Shown piece by piece: positions 12,201 to 20,100 of a stretch of 64,000 bases of DNA. Each line of letters begins with the position of its first letter. Position 1 is the first letter of the stretch. The notes beneath the pieces are model-generated. The model saw only the letters and a list, made by a program, of their open reading frames with translations. It ran no database searches and was not told the DNA's origin. Source of the stretch: Hofstenia miamia (taxonomy: Eukaryota; Xenacoelomorpha; Acoela; Hofsteniidae); the NCBI GenBank assembly GCA_900660155.1, contig CABFPE010000509.1, forward strand, positions 79,471 through 143,470, given 5' to 3'. A program made the translations under genes and the position numbers.

Positions 12201-15079
12201 CATTGACTCCAAATCATCCCAACTTTATTGACAATGACCGTTATGAAGAATTGGTGAGGCAGCATTTAATGTTCAAAGATATGGCTAATGACACCTATCT
12301 AAATGCTGCAGGAATTTCATCAGATTGGCCATTTGGTAGAGGCTGTTATGTTTCAACTGATAAAAGAGTAATTATTTGGGTTGGAGAAGAAGACCACTTA
12401 AGAATTATTTCAATGAAAGTGTCTACAGTTATTAATGAAGTGTTTGATCGTCTCAAAGCAGTGATAGATACAGTTGAAGACTTAATTGAAGGTGGTTGTG
12501 CAAGCTCTCCAAAATTTGGTGTAGTCACATCATGCCCTACAAATCTTGGAACAGCAATGCGAGCTTCAGTATTAATTAAGTTGCCTAATCTTACTGCTGA
12601 TGGCACTGATACCAAGGCGAAAAAAATTTGCAAGGAGTTTGGTTTATCTGTTAGAGGACTGGGAGGTGAACATACACCTATTGGCTCTGATGGTACTGTG
12701 GACATTTCACCATCATCTAGGTTTTGCATAAGTGAATCAGAAATTGTTCAAGCGTTGTATGATGGTGTAAGAACAGTGTATCAAAAAGAAAAAGAGTGTA
12801 ATACTGACAAAACAAATGAAGAAAAACTAGAATTAATTTCAAAATATAAAGTGGAATATCCTAACAATATTGGTGTTCAATGCTTTGATATCAATTACTA
12901 CAACTCACTCTCAGAAGATCATCAAACCAGATTATTGAAATGTCTAAATAGCGGAATAGAAAACCCAGAATCTCAAGTAGGCGTCTATGCAATGCATCCA
13001 AGTGATTATGATGATTTAAGTCAGTTTTTCATTCCAGTGCTAGAGCAGTATCATAAAGTTGATCTTTCAAAAAAATCACATGAAACCAATTGGAAAATAC
13101 CAGGAGATAAAATTCTTGATGTAGCAAATCTTGGTTTGCCACCACTTTCAATGAGGGTTAGAGTTGGCAGAAATTTAAAAAAATTTCCCTTACCTGGTGC
13201 AATGTCAAAATCAGAGAGAATGGATATGGAAAATGAAATGTGCAAAGTATTCAATAAACTAATTTCTGATCCAAATTTTGGAGGCGCCTATTATTCATTG
13301 ACTCCAAATCATCCCAACTTTATTGACAATGACCGTTATGAAGAATTGGTGAGGCAGCATTTAATGTTCAAAGATATGGCTAATGACACCTATCTAAATG
13401 CTGCAGGAATTTCATCAGATTGGCCATTTGGTAGAGGCTGTTATGTTTCAACTGATAAAAGAGTAATTATTTGGGTTGGAGAAGAAGACCACTTAAGAAT
13501 TATTTCAATGAAAGTGTCTACAGTTATTAATGAAGTGTTTGATCGTCTCAAAGCAGTGATAGATACAGTTGAAGACTTAATTGAAGGTGGTTGTGCAAGC
13601 TCTCCAAAATTTGGTGTAGTCACATCATGCCCTACAAATCTTGGAACAGCAATGAGAGCTTCAGTATTAATTAAGTTGCCTAATCTTACTGCTGATGGTA
13701 CTGATACCAAGGCAAAAAAAATTTGCAAGGAGTTTGGTTTATCTGTCAGGGGATTAGGAGGAGAACATACGCCTATTGGTGCAGATGGCACTGTGGACAT
13801 TTCACCATCATCTAGATTTTGCATAAGTGAATCAGAAATTGTTCAAGCATTGTATGATGGTGTAAAAACTGTGTATCAAAAAGAAAAAGAGTGTAATACT
13901 GAAAAAACAAATGAAGAAAAACTAGAGTTAATTTCAAAATATAAAGTGGAATATCCTAACAATATTGGTGTTCAATGCTTTGATATCAATTACTACAACT
14001 CACTCTCAGAAGATCATCAAACCAGATTATTGAAATGTCTAAATAGCGGAATAGAAAACCCAGAATCTCAAGTAGGCGTCTATGCAATGCATCCAAGTGA
14101 TTATGATGATTTAAGTCAGTTTTTCATTCCAGTGCTAGAGCAGTATCATAAAGTTGATCTTTCAAAAAAATCGCATGAAACCAATTGGAAAATACCAGGA
14201 GATAAAATTCTTGATGTAGCAAATCTTGGTTTGCCACCACTTTCAATGAGGGTTAGAGTTGGCAGAAATTTAAAAAAATTTCCCTTACCTGGTGCAATGT
14301 CAAAATCAGAGAGAATGGATATGGAAAATGAAATGTGCAAAGTATTCAATAAACTAATTTCTGATCCAAATTTTGGAGGCGCCTATTATTCATTGACTCC
14401 AAATCATCCCAACTTTATTGACAATGACCGTTATGAAGAATTGGTGAGGCAGCATTTAATGTTCAAAGATATGGCTAATGACACCTATCTAAATGCTGCA
14501 GGAATTTCATCAGATTGGCCATTTGGTAGAGGCTGTTATGTTTCAACTGATAAGCGCGTAATTATTTGGGTTGGAGAGGAAGACCACCTAAGAATTATTT
14601 CAATGAAAGTGTCTACAGTTATTAATGAAGTGTTTGATCGTCTAAAGGCTGTGATAGATACAGTTGAAGACTTAATTGAAGGCGGTTGTGCAAGCTCTCC
14701 AAAATTTGGTGTAGTCACATCATGTCCAACAAATCTTGGAACAGCAATGCGAGCTTCAGTATTAATTAAGTTGCCTAATCTTACTGCTGATGGTACTGAT
14801 ACCAAGGCAAAAAAGATTTGCAAGGGGTTTGGTTTATCTGTCAGAGGATTAGGAGGCGAGCACACGCCAATAGGTGCAGATGGCACTGTTGACATTTCAC
14901 CATCATCTAGATTTTGTATTAGTGAATCGGAAATTGTTCAAGCATTGTATGATGGCGTTAAAGAAGTCTTTGCACAAGAAAAGCTTTCTTCTCAGAATAC
15001 TTTACTATTGAAAAGAGATGTATCGCTCTCAACCATTGAAAGATATCGCTATGTATATGACAATAATCTTGCACTCTGA
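6233..15079 (+). CDS. Eight-domain arginine (phosphagen) kinase polyprotein
   Basis: A single open frame of 2948 codons encodes eight consecutive phosphagen kinase domains. Such enzymes reversibly transfer phosphate between ATP and a guanidino compound, buffering cytosolic ATP. The frame is open upstream to 6209, but the first ATG is at 6233 (GCCATGG), which I take as the start. Domain 1 runs from about residue 6; later units begin at residue 370 and repeat every 365 residues. Numbering a unit from its first Asn, each has the substrate loop (S53, V55, G56, Y58), R114 and R116, the EEDHLR block (E223, E224, R228), the CPTNLGT loop with C272, R281, R312 and E317. These match the nucleotide- and guanidine-binding residues of Limulus arginine kinase. 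Linkers are short and charged. No signal peptide or membrane segment is seen. There are no introns. Arginine is the likeliest substrate, but another guanidine is not excluded. Confidence 0.95.
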   Translation: MEIDINERLERIREIKVSNPDNIGISCFSEDYFNTLNDDQKIGLLKCINSGIENPHSNVGCYAMQPTDYDTFENFFTPVLEKYHNVDLSVKKHENNWTIPGDKILDVSELGLEPLSMRVRVGRNLKEFPLPGAMTKQERIDLENAMLKVFDKLIADPDFGGEYVSITPEHSHFINEERYNELVAQHLMFKDMSEDTYLKTAGISSDWPYGRGCYISKDKGAIVWVGEEDHLRIISMKVSTVINDVFNRLKTIIDTVEELIEGGCANSPKFGVITSCPTNLGTAMRASVLIKLPNLTADGTDAKAKQICKQFGLSVRGLGGEHTPIGADGTVDISPSSRFCISEAEIVQALYDGVKTVYQKEKECNSEKTNEEKLELISKYKVEYPNNIGVQCFDINYYNSLSEDHQNRLLKCLNSGIENPESQVGVYAMHPSDYDDLSQFFIPVLEQYHKVDLSKKSHETNWKIPGDKILDVANLGLPPLSMRVRVGRNLKKFPLPGAMSKSERMDMENEMCKVFNKLISDPNFGGAYYSLTPNHPNFIDNDRYEELVRQHLMFKDMANDTYLNAAGISSDWPFGRGCYVSTDKRVIIWVGEEDHLRIISMKVSTVINEVFDRLKAVIDTVEDLIEGGCASSPKFGVVTSCPTNLGTAMRASVLIKLPNLTADGTDTKAKKICKEFGLSVRGLGGEHTPIGADGTVDISPSSRFCISESEIVQALYDGVKTVYQKEKECNTEKTNEEKLELISKYKVEYPNNIGVQCFDINYYNSLSEDHQTRLLKCLNSGIENPESQVGVYAMHPSDYDDLSQFFIPVLEQYHKVDLSKKSHETNWKIPGDKILDVANLGLPPLSMRVRVGRNLKKFPLPGAMSKSERMDMENEMCKVFNKLISDPNFGGAYYSLTPNHPNFIDNDRYEELVRQHLMFKDMANDTYLNAAGISSDWPFGRGCYVSTDKRVIIWVGEEDHLRIISMKVSTVINEVFDRLKAVIDTVEDLIEGGCASSPKFGVVTSCPTNLGTAMRASVLIKLPNLTADGTDTKAKKICKEFGLSVRGLGGEHTPIGADGTVDISPSSRFCISESEIVQALYDGVKTVYQKEKECNTEKTNEEKLELISKYKVEYPNNIGVQCFDINYYNSLSEDHQTRLLKCLNSGIENPESQVGVYAMHPSDYDDLSQFFIPVLEQYHKVDLSKKSHETNWKIPGDKILDVANLGLPPLSMRVRVGRNLKKFPLPGAMSKSERMDMENEMCKVFNKLISDPNFGGAYYSLTPNHPNFIDNDRYEELVRQHLMFKDMANDTYLNAAGISSDWPFGRGCYVSTDKKVIIWVGEEDHLRIISMKVSTVINEVFDRLKAVIDTVEDLIEGGCASSPKFGVVTSCPTNLGTAMRASVLIKLPNLTADGTDTKAKKICKEFGLSVRGLGGEHTPIGADGTVDISPSSRFCISESEIVQALYDGVKTVYKKEKECNTEKTNEEKLELISKYKVEYPNNIGVQCFDINYYNSLSEDHQTRLLKCLNSGIENPESQVGVYAMHPSDYDDLSQFFIPVLEQYHKVDLSKKSHETNWKIPGDKILDVANLGLPPLSMRVRVGRNLKKFPLPGAMSKSERMDMENEMCKVFNKLISDPNFGGAYYSLTPNHPNFIDNDRYEELVRQHLMFKDMANDTYLNAAGISSDWPFGRGCYVSTDKRVIIWVGEEDHLRIISMKVSTVINEVFDRLKAVIDTVEDLIEGGCASSPKFGVVTSCPTNLGTAMRASVLIKLPNLTADGTDTKAKKICKEFGLSVRGLGGEHTPIGSDGTVDISPSSRFCISESEIVQALYDAVRTVYQKEKECNTDKTNEEKLELISKYKVEYPNNIGVQCFDINYYNSLSEDHQTRLLKCLNSGIENPESQVGVYAMHPSDYDDLSQFFIPVLEQYHKVDLSKKSHETNWKIPGDKILDVANLGLPPLSMRVRVGRNLKKFPLPGAMSKSERMDMENEMCKVFNKLISDPNFGGAYYSLTPNHPNFIDNDRYEELVRQHLMFKDMANDTYLNAAGISSDWPFGRGCYVSTDKRVIIWVGEEDHLRIISMKVSTVINEVFDRLKAVIDTVEDLIEGGCASSPKFGVVTSCPTNLGTAMRASVLIKLPNLTADGTDTKAKKICKEFGLSVRGLGGEHTPIGSDGTVDISPSSRFCISESEIVQALYDGVRTVYQKEKECNTDKTNEEKLELISKYKVEYPNNIGVQCFDINYYNSLSEDHQTRLLKCLNSGIENPESQVGVYAMHPSDYDDLSQFFIPVLEQYHKVDLSKKSHETNWKIPGDKILDVANLGLPPLSMRVRVGRNLKKFPLPGAMSKSERMDMENEMCKVFNKLISDPNFGGAYYSLTPNHPNFIDNDRYEELVRQHLMFKDMANDTYLNAAGISSDWPFGRGCYVSTDKRVIIWVGEEDHLRIISMKVSTVINEVFDRLKAVIDTVEDLIEGGCASSPKFGVVTSCPTNLGTAMRASVLIKLPNLTADGTDTKAKKICKEFGLSVRGLGGEHTPIGADGTVDISPSSRFCISESEIVQALYDGVKTVYQKEKECNTEKTNEEKLELISKYKVEYPNNIGVQCFDINYYNSLSEDHQTRLLKCLNSGIENPESQVGVYAMHPSDYDDLSQFFIPVLEQYHKVDLSKKSHETNWKIPGDKILDVANLGLPPLSMRVRVGRNLKKFPLPGAMSKSERMDMENEMCKVFNKLISDPNFGGAYYSLTPNHPNFIDNDRYEELVRQHLMFKDMANDTYLNAAGISSDWPFGRGCYVSTDKRVIIWVGEEDHLRIISMKVSTVINEVFDRLKAVIDTVEDLIEGGCASSPKFGVVTSCPTNLGTAMRASVLIKLPNLTADGTDTKAKKICKGFGLSVRGLGGEHTPIGADGTVDISPSSRFCISESEIVQALYDGVKEVFAQEKLSSQNTLLLKRDVSLSTIERYRYVYDNNLAL
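6248..7339 (+). repeat. Kinase unit 1 (divergent)
   Basis: This is the first kinase domain, 364 residues. Its N-terminal half (to about 7040) differs at many positions from units 2-8, while its C-terminal half is nearly the same. All catalytic residues are present. Its substrate loop reads HSNVGCYAM, against ESQVGVYAM in the other units. Confidence 0.9.
7340..8434 (+). repeat. Kinase unit 2
   Basis: 1095-bp unit. It is the only later unit with Asn in DHQNRLL (the others have DHQTRLL). The rest of the protein sequence equals the consensus. Confidence 0.9.
8435..9529 (+). repeat. Kinase unit 3
   Basis: 1095-bp unit at the consensus protein sequence. It differs from its neighbours only by scattered, mainly silent, changes. 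Confidence 0.9.
9530..10624 (+). repeat. Kinase unit 4
   Basis: 1095-bp unit with two private replacements: TDKKV in place of TDKRV, and VYKKEKEC in place of VYQKEKEC near its end. Confidence 0.9.
10625..11719 (+). repeat. Kinase unit 5
   Basis: 1095-bp unit sharing with unit 6 the variants GSDGTVD, VRTVYQ and NTDKTN plus a block of silent changes near 11558-11600. It also has Ala in YDAV where all others have YDGV. Confidence 0.9.
11720..12814 (+). repeat. Kinase unit 6
   Basis: 1095-bp unit with the same 3' variant block as unit 5 (GSDG, VRTVYQ, NTDKTN), pointing to duplication or conversion between the two. Confidence 0.9.
12815..13909 (+). repeat. Kinase unit 7
   Basis: 1095-bp unit. 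Its 3' part returns to the unit 2-4 type (GADG, VKTVYQ, NTEKTN). Confidence 0.9.
13910..15079 (+). repeat. Kinase unit 8 and C-terminal tail
   Basis: The last unit follows the consensus up to about 14540. After that it carries many private silent changes and a Gly in KKICKGFG where the others have Glu. After the domain the frame diverges (EVFAQEKLSSQN...) and ends in a tail, IERYRYVYDNNLAL, that resembles the start of a repeat unit (ISKYKVEYPNNIGV). Confidence 0.9.
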
Positions 15080-17024
15080 TGCCATTTATTTTGTAATTAA
15101 TATTTTCCATAATTTACTATTTGTATTAAGGCTACTTTTAGTTTTAATCTTATTATTGAAATTCTTAATGCATGCGTCGATTTTTAGTTACGACTGAATA
15201 TTTATTAATGTGTCGTTTTTTAGGAGCTTAATTAGCTTTAATAAGAACATGCAAGATATATTTCGACTTACCAAGTCATCGTCAGTTTTACAAATTATTC
15301 CCTCTAAATTTACTAGATTTTACAATAATAATTATAATTTCTTAAATTTTAAAAAGTGGCAAATTTAATTTATAACTGTAGTCTTCTTTTGTGTTTAAAC
15401 TTGGTTGCTAGGATTTTATAAAAATACTCTCAATAATCTTTAAATTACTTGATCTTGACGTCGGATATTTATTATTGGTTACCAAAAGATAACAGAGTAA
15501 ATTTCAACTGAATACCCTTTAGAATCATGGTGAACTCCGAAAAGGCTGTGATCAGGATGTGTTTGTATGAGCATGTTGGCTAAGGGCATTTTATATTCAA
15601 TTTGCATTCTGGAAAGCAAAATCAATTTAAGTTTGGAAAAAACGGAATATTTAGATATTATATTAAGCATAGTTGCATATATTACTGATTTATTTATGTG
15701 ATACTTGGTATTACATAAATTCTGTTGGTTGATTACTCATGCTCCCTTTGCAAAAGTCTTTTTAGCTCACTCTTATCAATTGATAATATGTTTCTCACTC
15801 CCTAATTAACAAGTCTTTTTAGAAATGGGTCTGTTACCATTTAGTGCATCATTGTACTACTATTGATCTATATAAAAACTATTGATATCCATGACTTATC
15901 TCCAACTATGTTTGAACACAGAAATCATTCCATTTTTCTTAAAAATAATGCCCAAACAAATTACAGCTCCTAATTTTATTATACAAATCGAATGTCCTAA
16001 TCACATACAACCGTTACTCAGGGAATTATTTAGAATGCATTTTTTTGGTATTTAGAACGCATGCCATAGTACCCATAAGATATACATAGATTTCAAGTTA
16101 TAAATATCAATTTAGTTAGCCTATTTATAGATAGATTCTTTTTAATATGTACTAGATGTAGCTGATTAAATGTTAATCAGCTTGTATAACCTATATACCA
16201 ATGCACAGGCCACTATATGCTTAAATTCAATGAACATAGGGATTAGCAATAATCAAACTTTATACACACTCTTTAGCTTACGAAGAAATGTTGAAGCAAA
16301 AAACTAACCTCAGATTCTTGTTTTTCAGCGTCAAGTTGACCATAAACAATAAAAATTTGAGATAAATAAGATATTTTTGAAAAACACCATCCTTCTGCCG
16401 AATATATTTCATTTCAATAACCTTCATTCGAATTTTTTAGTCTTGTCCCATTTGAAGCATTGGAATGATTTTAATAGCGATACCTTCACTTTGCATTTAA
16501 TTCTGACAAAGATTCCAGTTATATGACTTCAAGAAAAGTGTTTGCCCTAAGTAAATGCCGAAGGATTACTTCGCATAACAGTCAACTTGAGTAAATAACT
16601 TATGTGACCAACAGCTACATAATAATTAATCTCATTTTTGGAAGAACTTAACTTTTTTAAAAAGCATGTATATACTTAGTATATGCATTTTTAATTTTCC
16701 GATTTCAAGAAAAATATGTAATGTAAGACATCACATTTCTACTTCAATAAAATTGCATAATTTCATTCATAATTTTACAGATAAAAAGATTAAAATGCAA
16801 CTATAATGTGTTATAGTTTGTAAATGGCTGACCATGTATACTTGTAATTGAAGTTACAGAAAATATCAAAAATAGCATTAAATTTAGATTTTGATGTTTC
16901 TACTTTCTATTTTTCTTCCAGGTGTATTTTGAGAGCTTAGACATATATATCTTCTGCTGAAACAAACTTTTTGTTACTAAAATAATCAATTTCTAAAAAT
17001 GTAACAAATTGTACAAAATATGCT
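15080..17024. other. Intergenic, between two convergent genes
   Basis: The kinase gene ends at 15079 and the minus-strand channel gene ends at 17025, so this stretch must hold both 3' regions. No perfect AATAAA was found in the first 400 bp after the kinase stop. No other feature is recognised. Confidence 0.5.
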
Positions 17025-17156
17025 TTACAAATATGACCCGCTTCCAAGAATAAGTCTAAGAATGAGTGAACCACTGCTGAAAATAGACACCCCTAAGAAA
17101 AGCTCCATGTTTCCTCCAATGTTGCTGATTAGGGAAGATGCTGTATAAGTGAAAGC
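17025..17156 (-). CDS. DEG/ENaC exon 8, pore segment and stop
   Basis: 43 codons plus TAA after an acceptor ending TTATCTTAG. It reads AFTYTASSLISNIGGN, then MELFLGVSIFSSGSLIL, the second membrane segment with the G-x-S selectivity motif. Only about ten residues follow, so the cytoplasmic tail is very short. Confidence 0.9.
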   Translation of the reverse strand, partial: AFTYTASSLISNIGGNMELFLGVSIFSSGSLILRLILGSGSYL

Positions 17157-20100
17157 CTAAGATAAGTAAGTTAATAGTAGTTTAAGATTATGTTCCTAAT
17201 GTCAAAATAAAGAAGTTCGGCTTCTCATCTGCCATATGCTTTTATACCAAATGACAACATGCTTGTCAATTTACAAATGTCCAACTTCTTAACTTCAAGT
17301 AAAATTAGGAGCCTTCCAGCTATAATAAAAAAGATTTTGATATGCCAGAATCTGATGGGAAACACTTGTGTAATACATAGTATTCTTTTGATATTAACCT
17401 CGGAGTGCTCTTAATCGTCCTTTGATTTAGAGAATACCAATTCACATATGAAACTATGAACTACTAAATATATTTAGCATGGATCTCTATTAATAGTTTT
17501 TTCTTAAAATAGTGGTTCTTTTAAGTGAGAAATTATGAATATTTAAAACTTACTGCAAATATCTATTTTGGAATAATTTTAGTAGTTCTAAACTAAAACT
17601 TGCATCTAGAAACCACTGGCCCAATTACGAAATTATGATTAACCTTATAATCAAAACTATTGTACGATTTATGACAACAGAGCAGTAACTGAGACGTAGT
17701 TCATGTTCTACGTATGAAGTCGTGTTTTAGAGGTACTATGTGCATAAAAATGTTTAAATATCATCCTTTTAAAAAATAGTTGTTTGGCTGGGAAAAATAC
17801 TGATAGTTCTGAGCGAACATGGGTTTTCTCACCACTTTTGAAGTTCGGAGTTACAATCTTATATGTGTCAGGTATTATCTAGTGTGTTCAACTGAAACTA
17901 AAATTAAGTGTACTGAAATGAATTGATCAAAACTGAAACTGAAACTGAATTCAATAAGAAATTTAAACTGAATTAAAACTGAAACTGAAAAAAAATTTGT
18001 TAACTTTCTACAGAATCGATTTCATTTCTCTGTTTGTAGCAATCATTATTCTATCTTCAGTTGACGTAAAGCACAAACGGAGCAATGGTATATGATAGGC
18101 TAAATAAAAGCAGCTGCAGATACAGTAGCAGAAGAGTTTGAAAATAATTGCTGATTTAGATCTTCGTATCATATAACAAGTTTGTCAAAAGTAGCACTAT
18201 AAGTATATTGAATAGTCTGCCACTCGATATAATTAAATAATGGAGAATTCAAAGTAGGAAGATTCAAAACGAGAAAATTCAAAAATATCCAATCCTAATC
18301 CCAATCTTTACTCTGATTTGGAGTGACTTATTCACTGACTTTTAGGTGGAATGAGTAACCCTAAAAATGGAATAAGTCATCCTGAATACCCTTACACAAT
18401 AGATGCAACTTTGAAACTATGTCCATCGTGTAGAGAACATCAGGTTACCATAGAAATGTGTTAAAAGCTAAGCTCTAACACTTATGTTTTATGGAGAACC
18501 AAATCCGAATTTTGGGTAAATTAGGATGACTTATTCCATGAAAAGGTTACTTATTCCTGATTTGGTAATGAAAAATGTGATGAACATTTTCATCAAATTT
18601 AACATCTGGACAATGTCGTGAGCTGTAATCTAAAGGATATATTCTAAACCCACACTCGAACACAAATTTGAGGGGTGGAATAAGTAACCCTCAAATGGAA
18701 TAAGTAGGACTAGGGGTCTAACCCTAACTATGACAAAAATAATTTTCTGCCCTTGAATTTCCTTTCCTTGACTTTGCTCGTCTTGAATCTTGCGACCTTG
18801 AATTTAACAGCTTAAACAATCTTATCTTGAAAATTCCAAGTAACTGCGGTAAGATTGCTAAATCTTATCCTTTCTGTAATTATTACGAAATTTGAAAAAG
18901 AACATAATTAGTCTGTAAAGTTCTATAGATTCCATAAGTTTTTATTTGATTTGTTTAATTTATAAAGTAAGTGCACTAAATGAAGGAAAAATAACGTGAT
19001 AAATTTCTAGGAATGAAGCAAATCATAATTTAATGCCAAGTCACTCAGTAGGACTTTCGGATTTACCATTGTACCAGGGCTGTAGTAAAATTGATTCACA
19101 TAATTGCAAAGTGAACCATTGCTTCCATTGGAAAATGAGAAATTTGGTAGGCCATATGTAAATTAATTCAAATCAAACCTTTTTGTATCATTTGTTAAAA
19201 CTACGTCCAAAATATTACCCTCATAGTGCGTAGATTGAAAGCAATAATGAAGGGAAAAAATGTCAAGATAATTATTTTCCAATAGCGTAAGAATTCCAGG
19301 CCATACCTGGAAGATTGAAATCCCCACAAGTCATAATTTCATTGTGAATAACACACTAAATCAAAATCAAAACTTACATTTAACTCGTTCAAATGAGAGA
19401 AACAAATGTCAATCCTTTGGTGAAATTAAATCTAGTTTACTCCAAGATTTGACAGACACACGAAGATAATAGGATGGTCTTCAAGTCACTCAAATTCAGC
19501 AAATTTACAATTTTCTCTCTAATTGCATCAACTAAGGCTTTTTAAAAAGTACATTACTAGCATTCTAATTAAAAACCTTTGGGAAGGCAATCTCACTTAG
19601 TTTAAAGATATGGATAAATTGATATGACATCTTATAACATAACTGGGTATTGTATTAACCCAACAGAGAAACATTTAAGGAGGCCAGAAAGCCTCTGATG
19701 ATTTAATTAAATGTCCACTGAATTCTTATTAATCTAAATAAGTTTCTTAAATGTAAATTTTTGAAACATAATTTTGTTGAAATAATAATAATAATAGCAT
19801 TTATCCAAATTATGTGCTACGATATATTAATTAATGAAAAAATTTTTATTACACGATCAAATATAAAATTACTATTTCACTAAAGTATTTAGATAAAAAC
19901 TAAGATTTATGAACATAAATAACTAACATGTTATTCTGAATTTTTGAATAATATGTACTTGAAATATCATACTCTTTCTTAATTGTAGCATTAATTTCCA
20001 GATGCAATTTTCGTCTACGTCAACCGACTATCAAAAAACCTTCTTTTCACTATGATATTCATAACTTGTTGAACAAACCATAGTTAAAAATGGCTAAAAA

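Noticed and set aside
6481-14895. Evenly spaced antisense frames of 62-127 codons across the kinase array
   Set aside because: They recur with the 1095-bp period and mirror the sense codons, so they are shadows and not antisense genes.
7340-15004. CRISPR-like or satellite array
   Set aside because: The repeats are 1095-bp coding units without spacers, in an animal gene.
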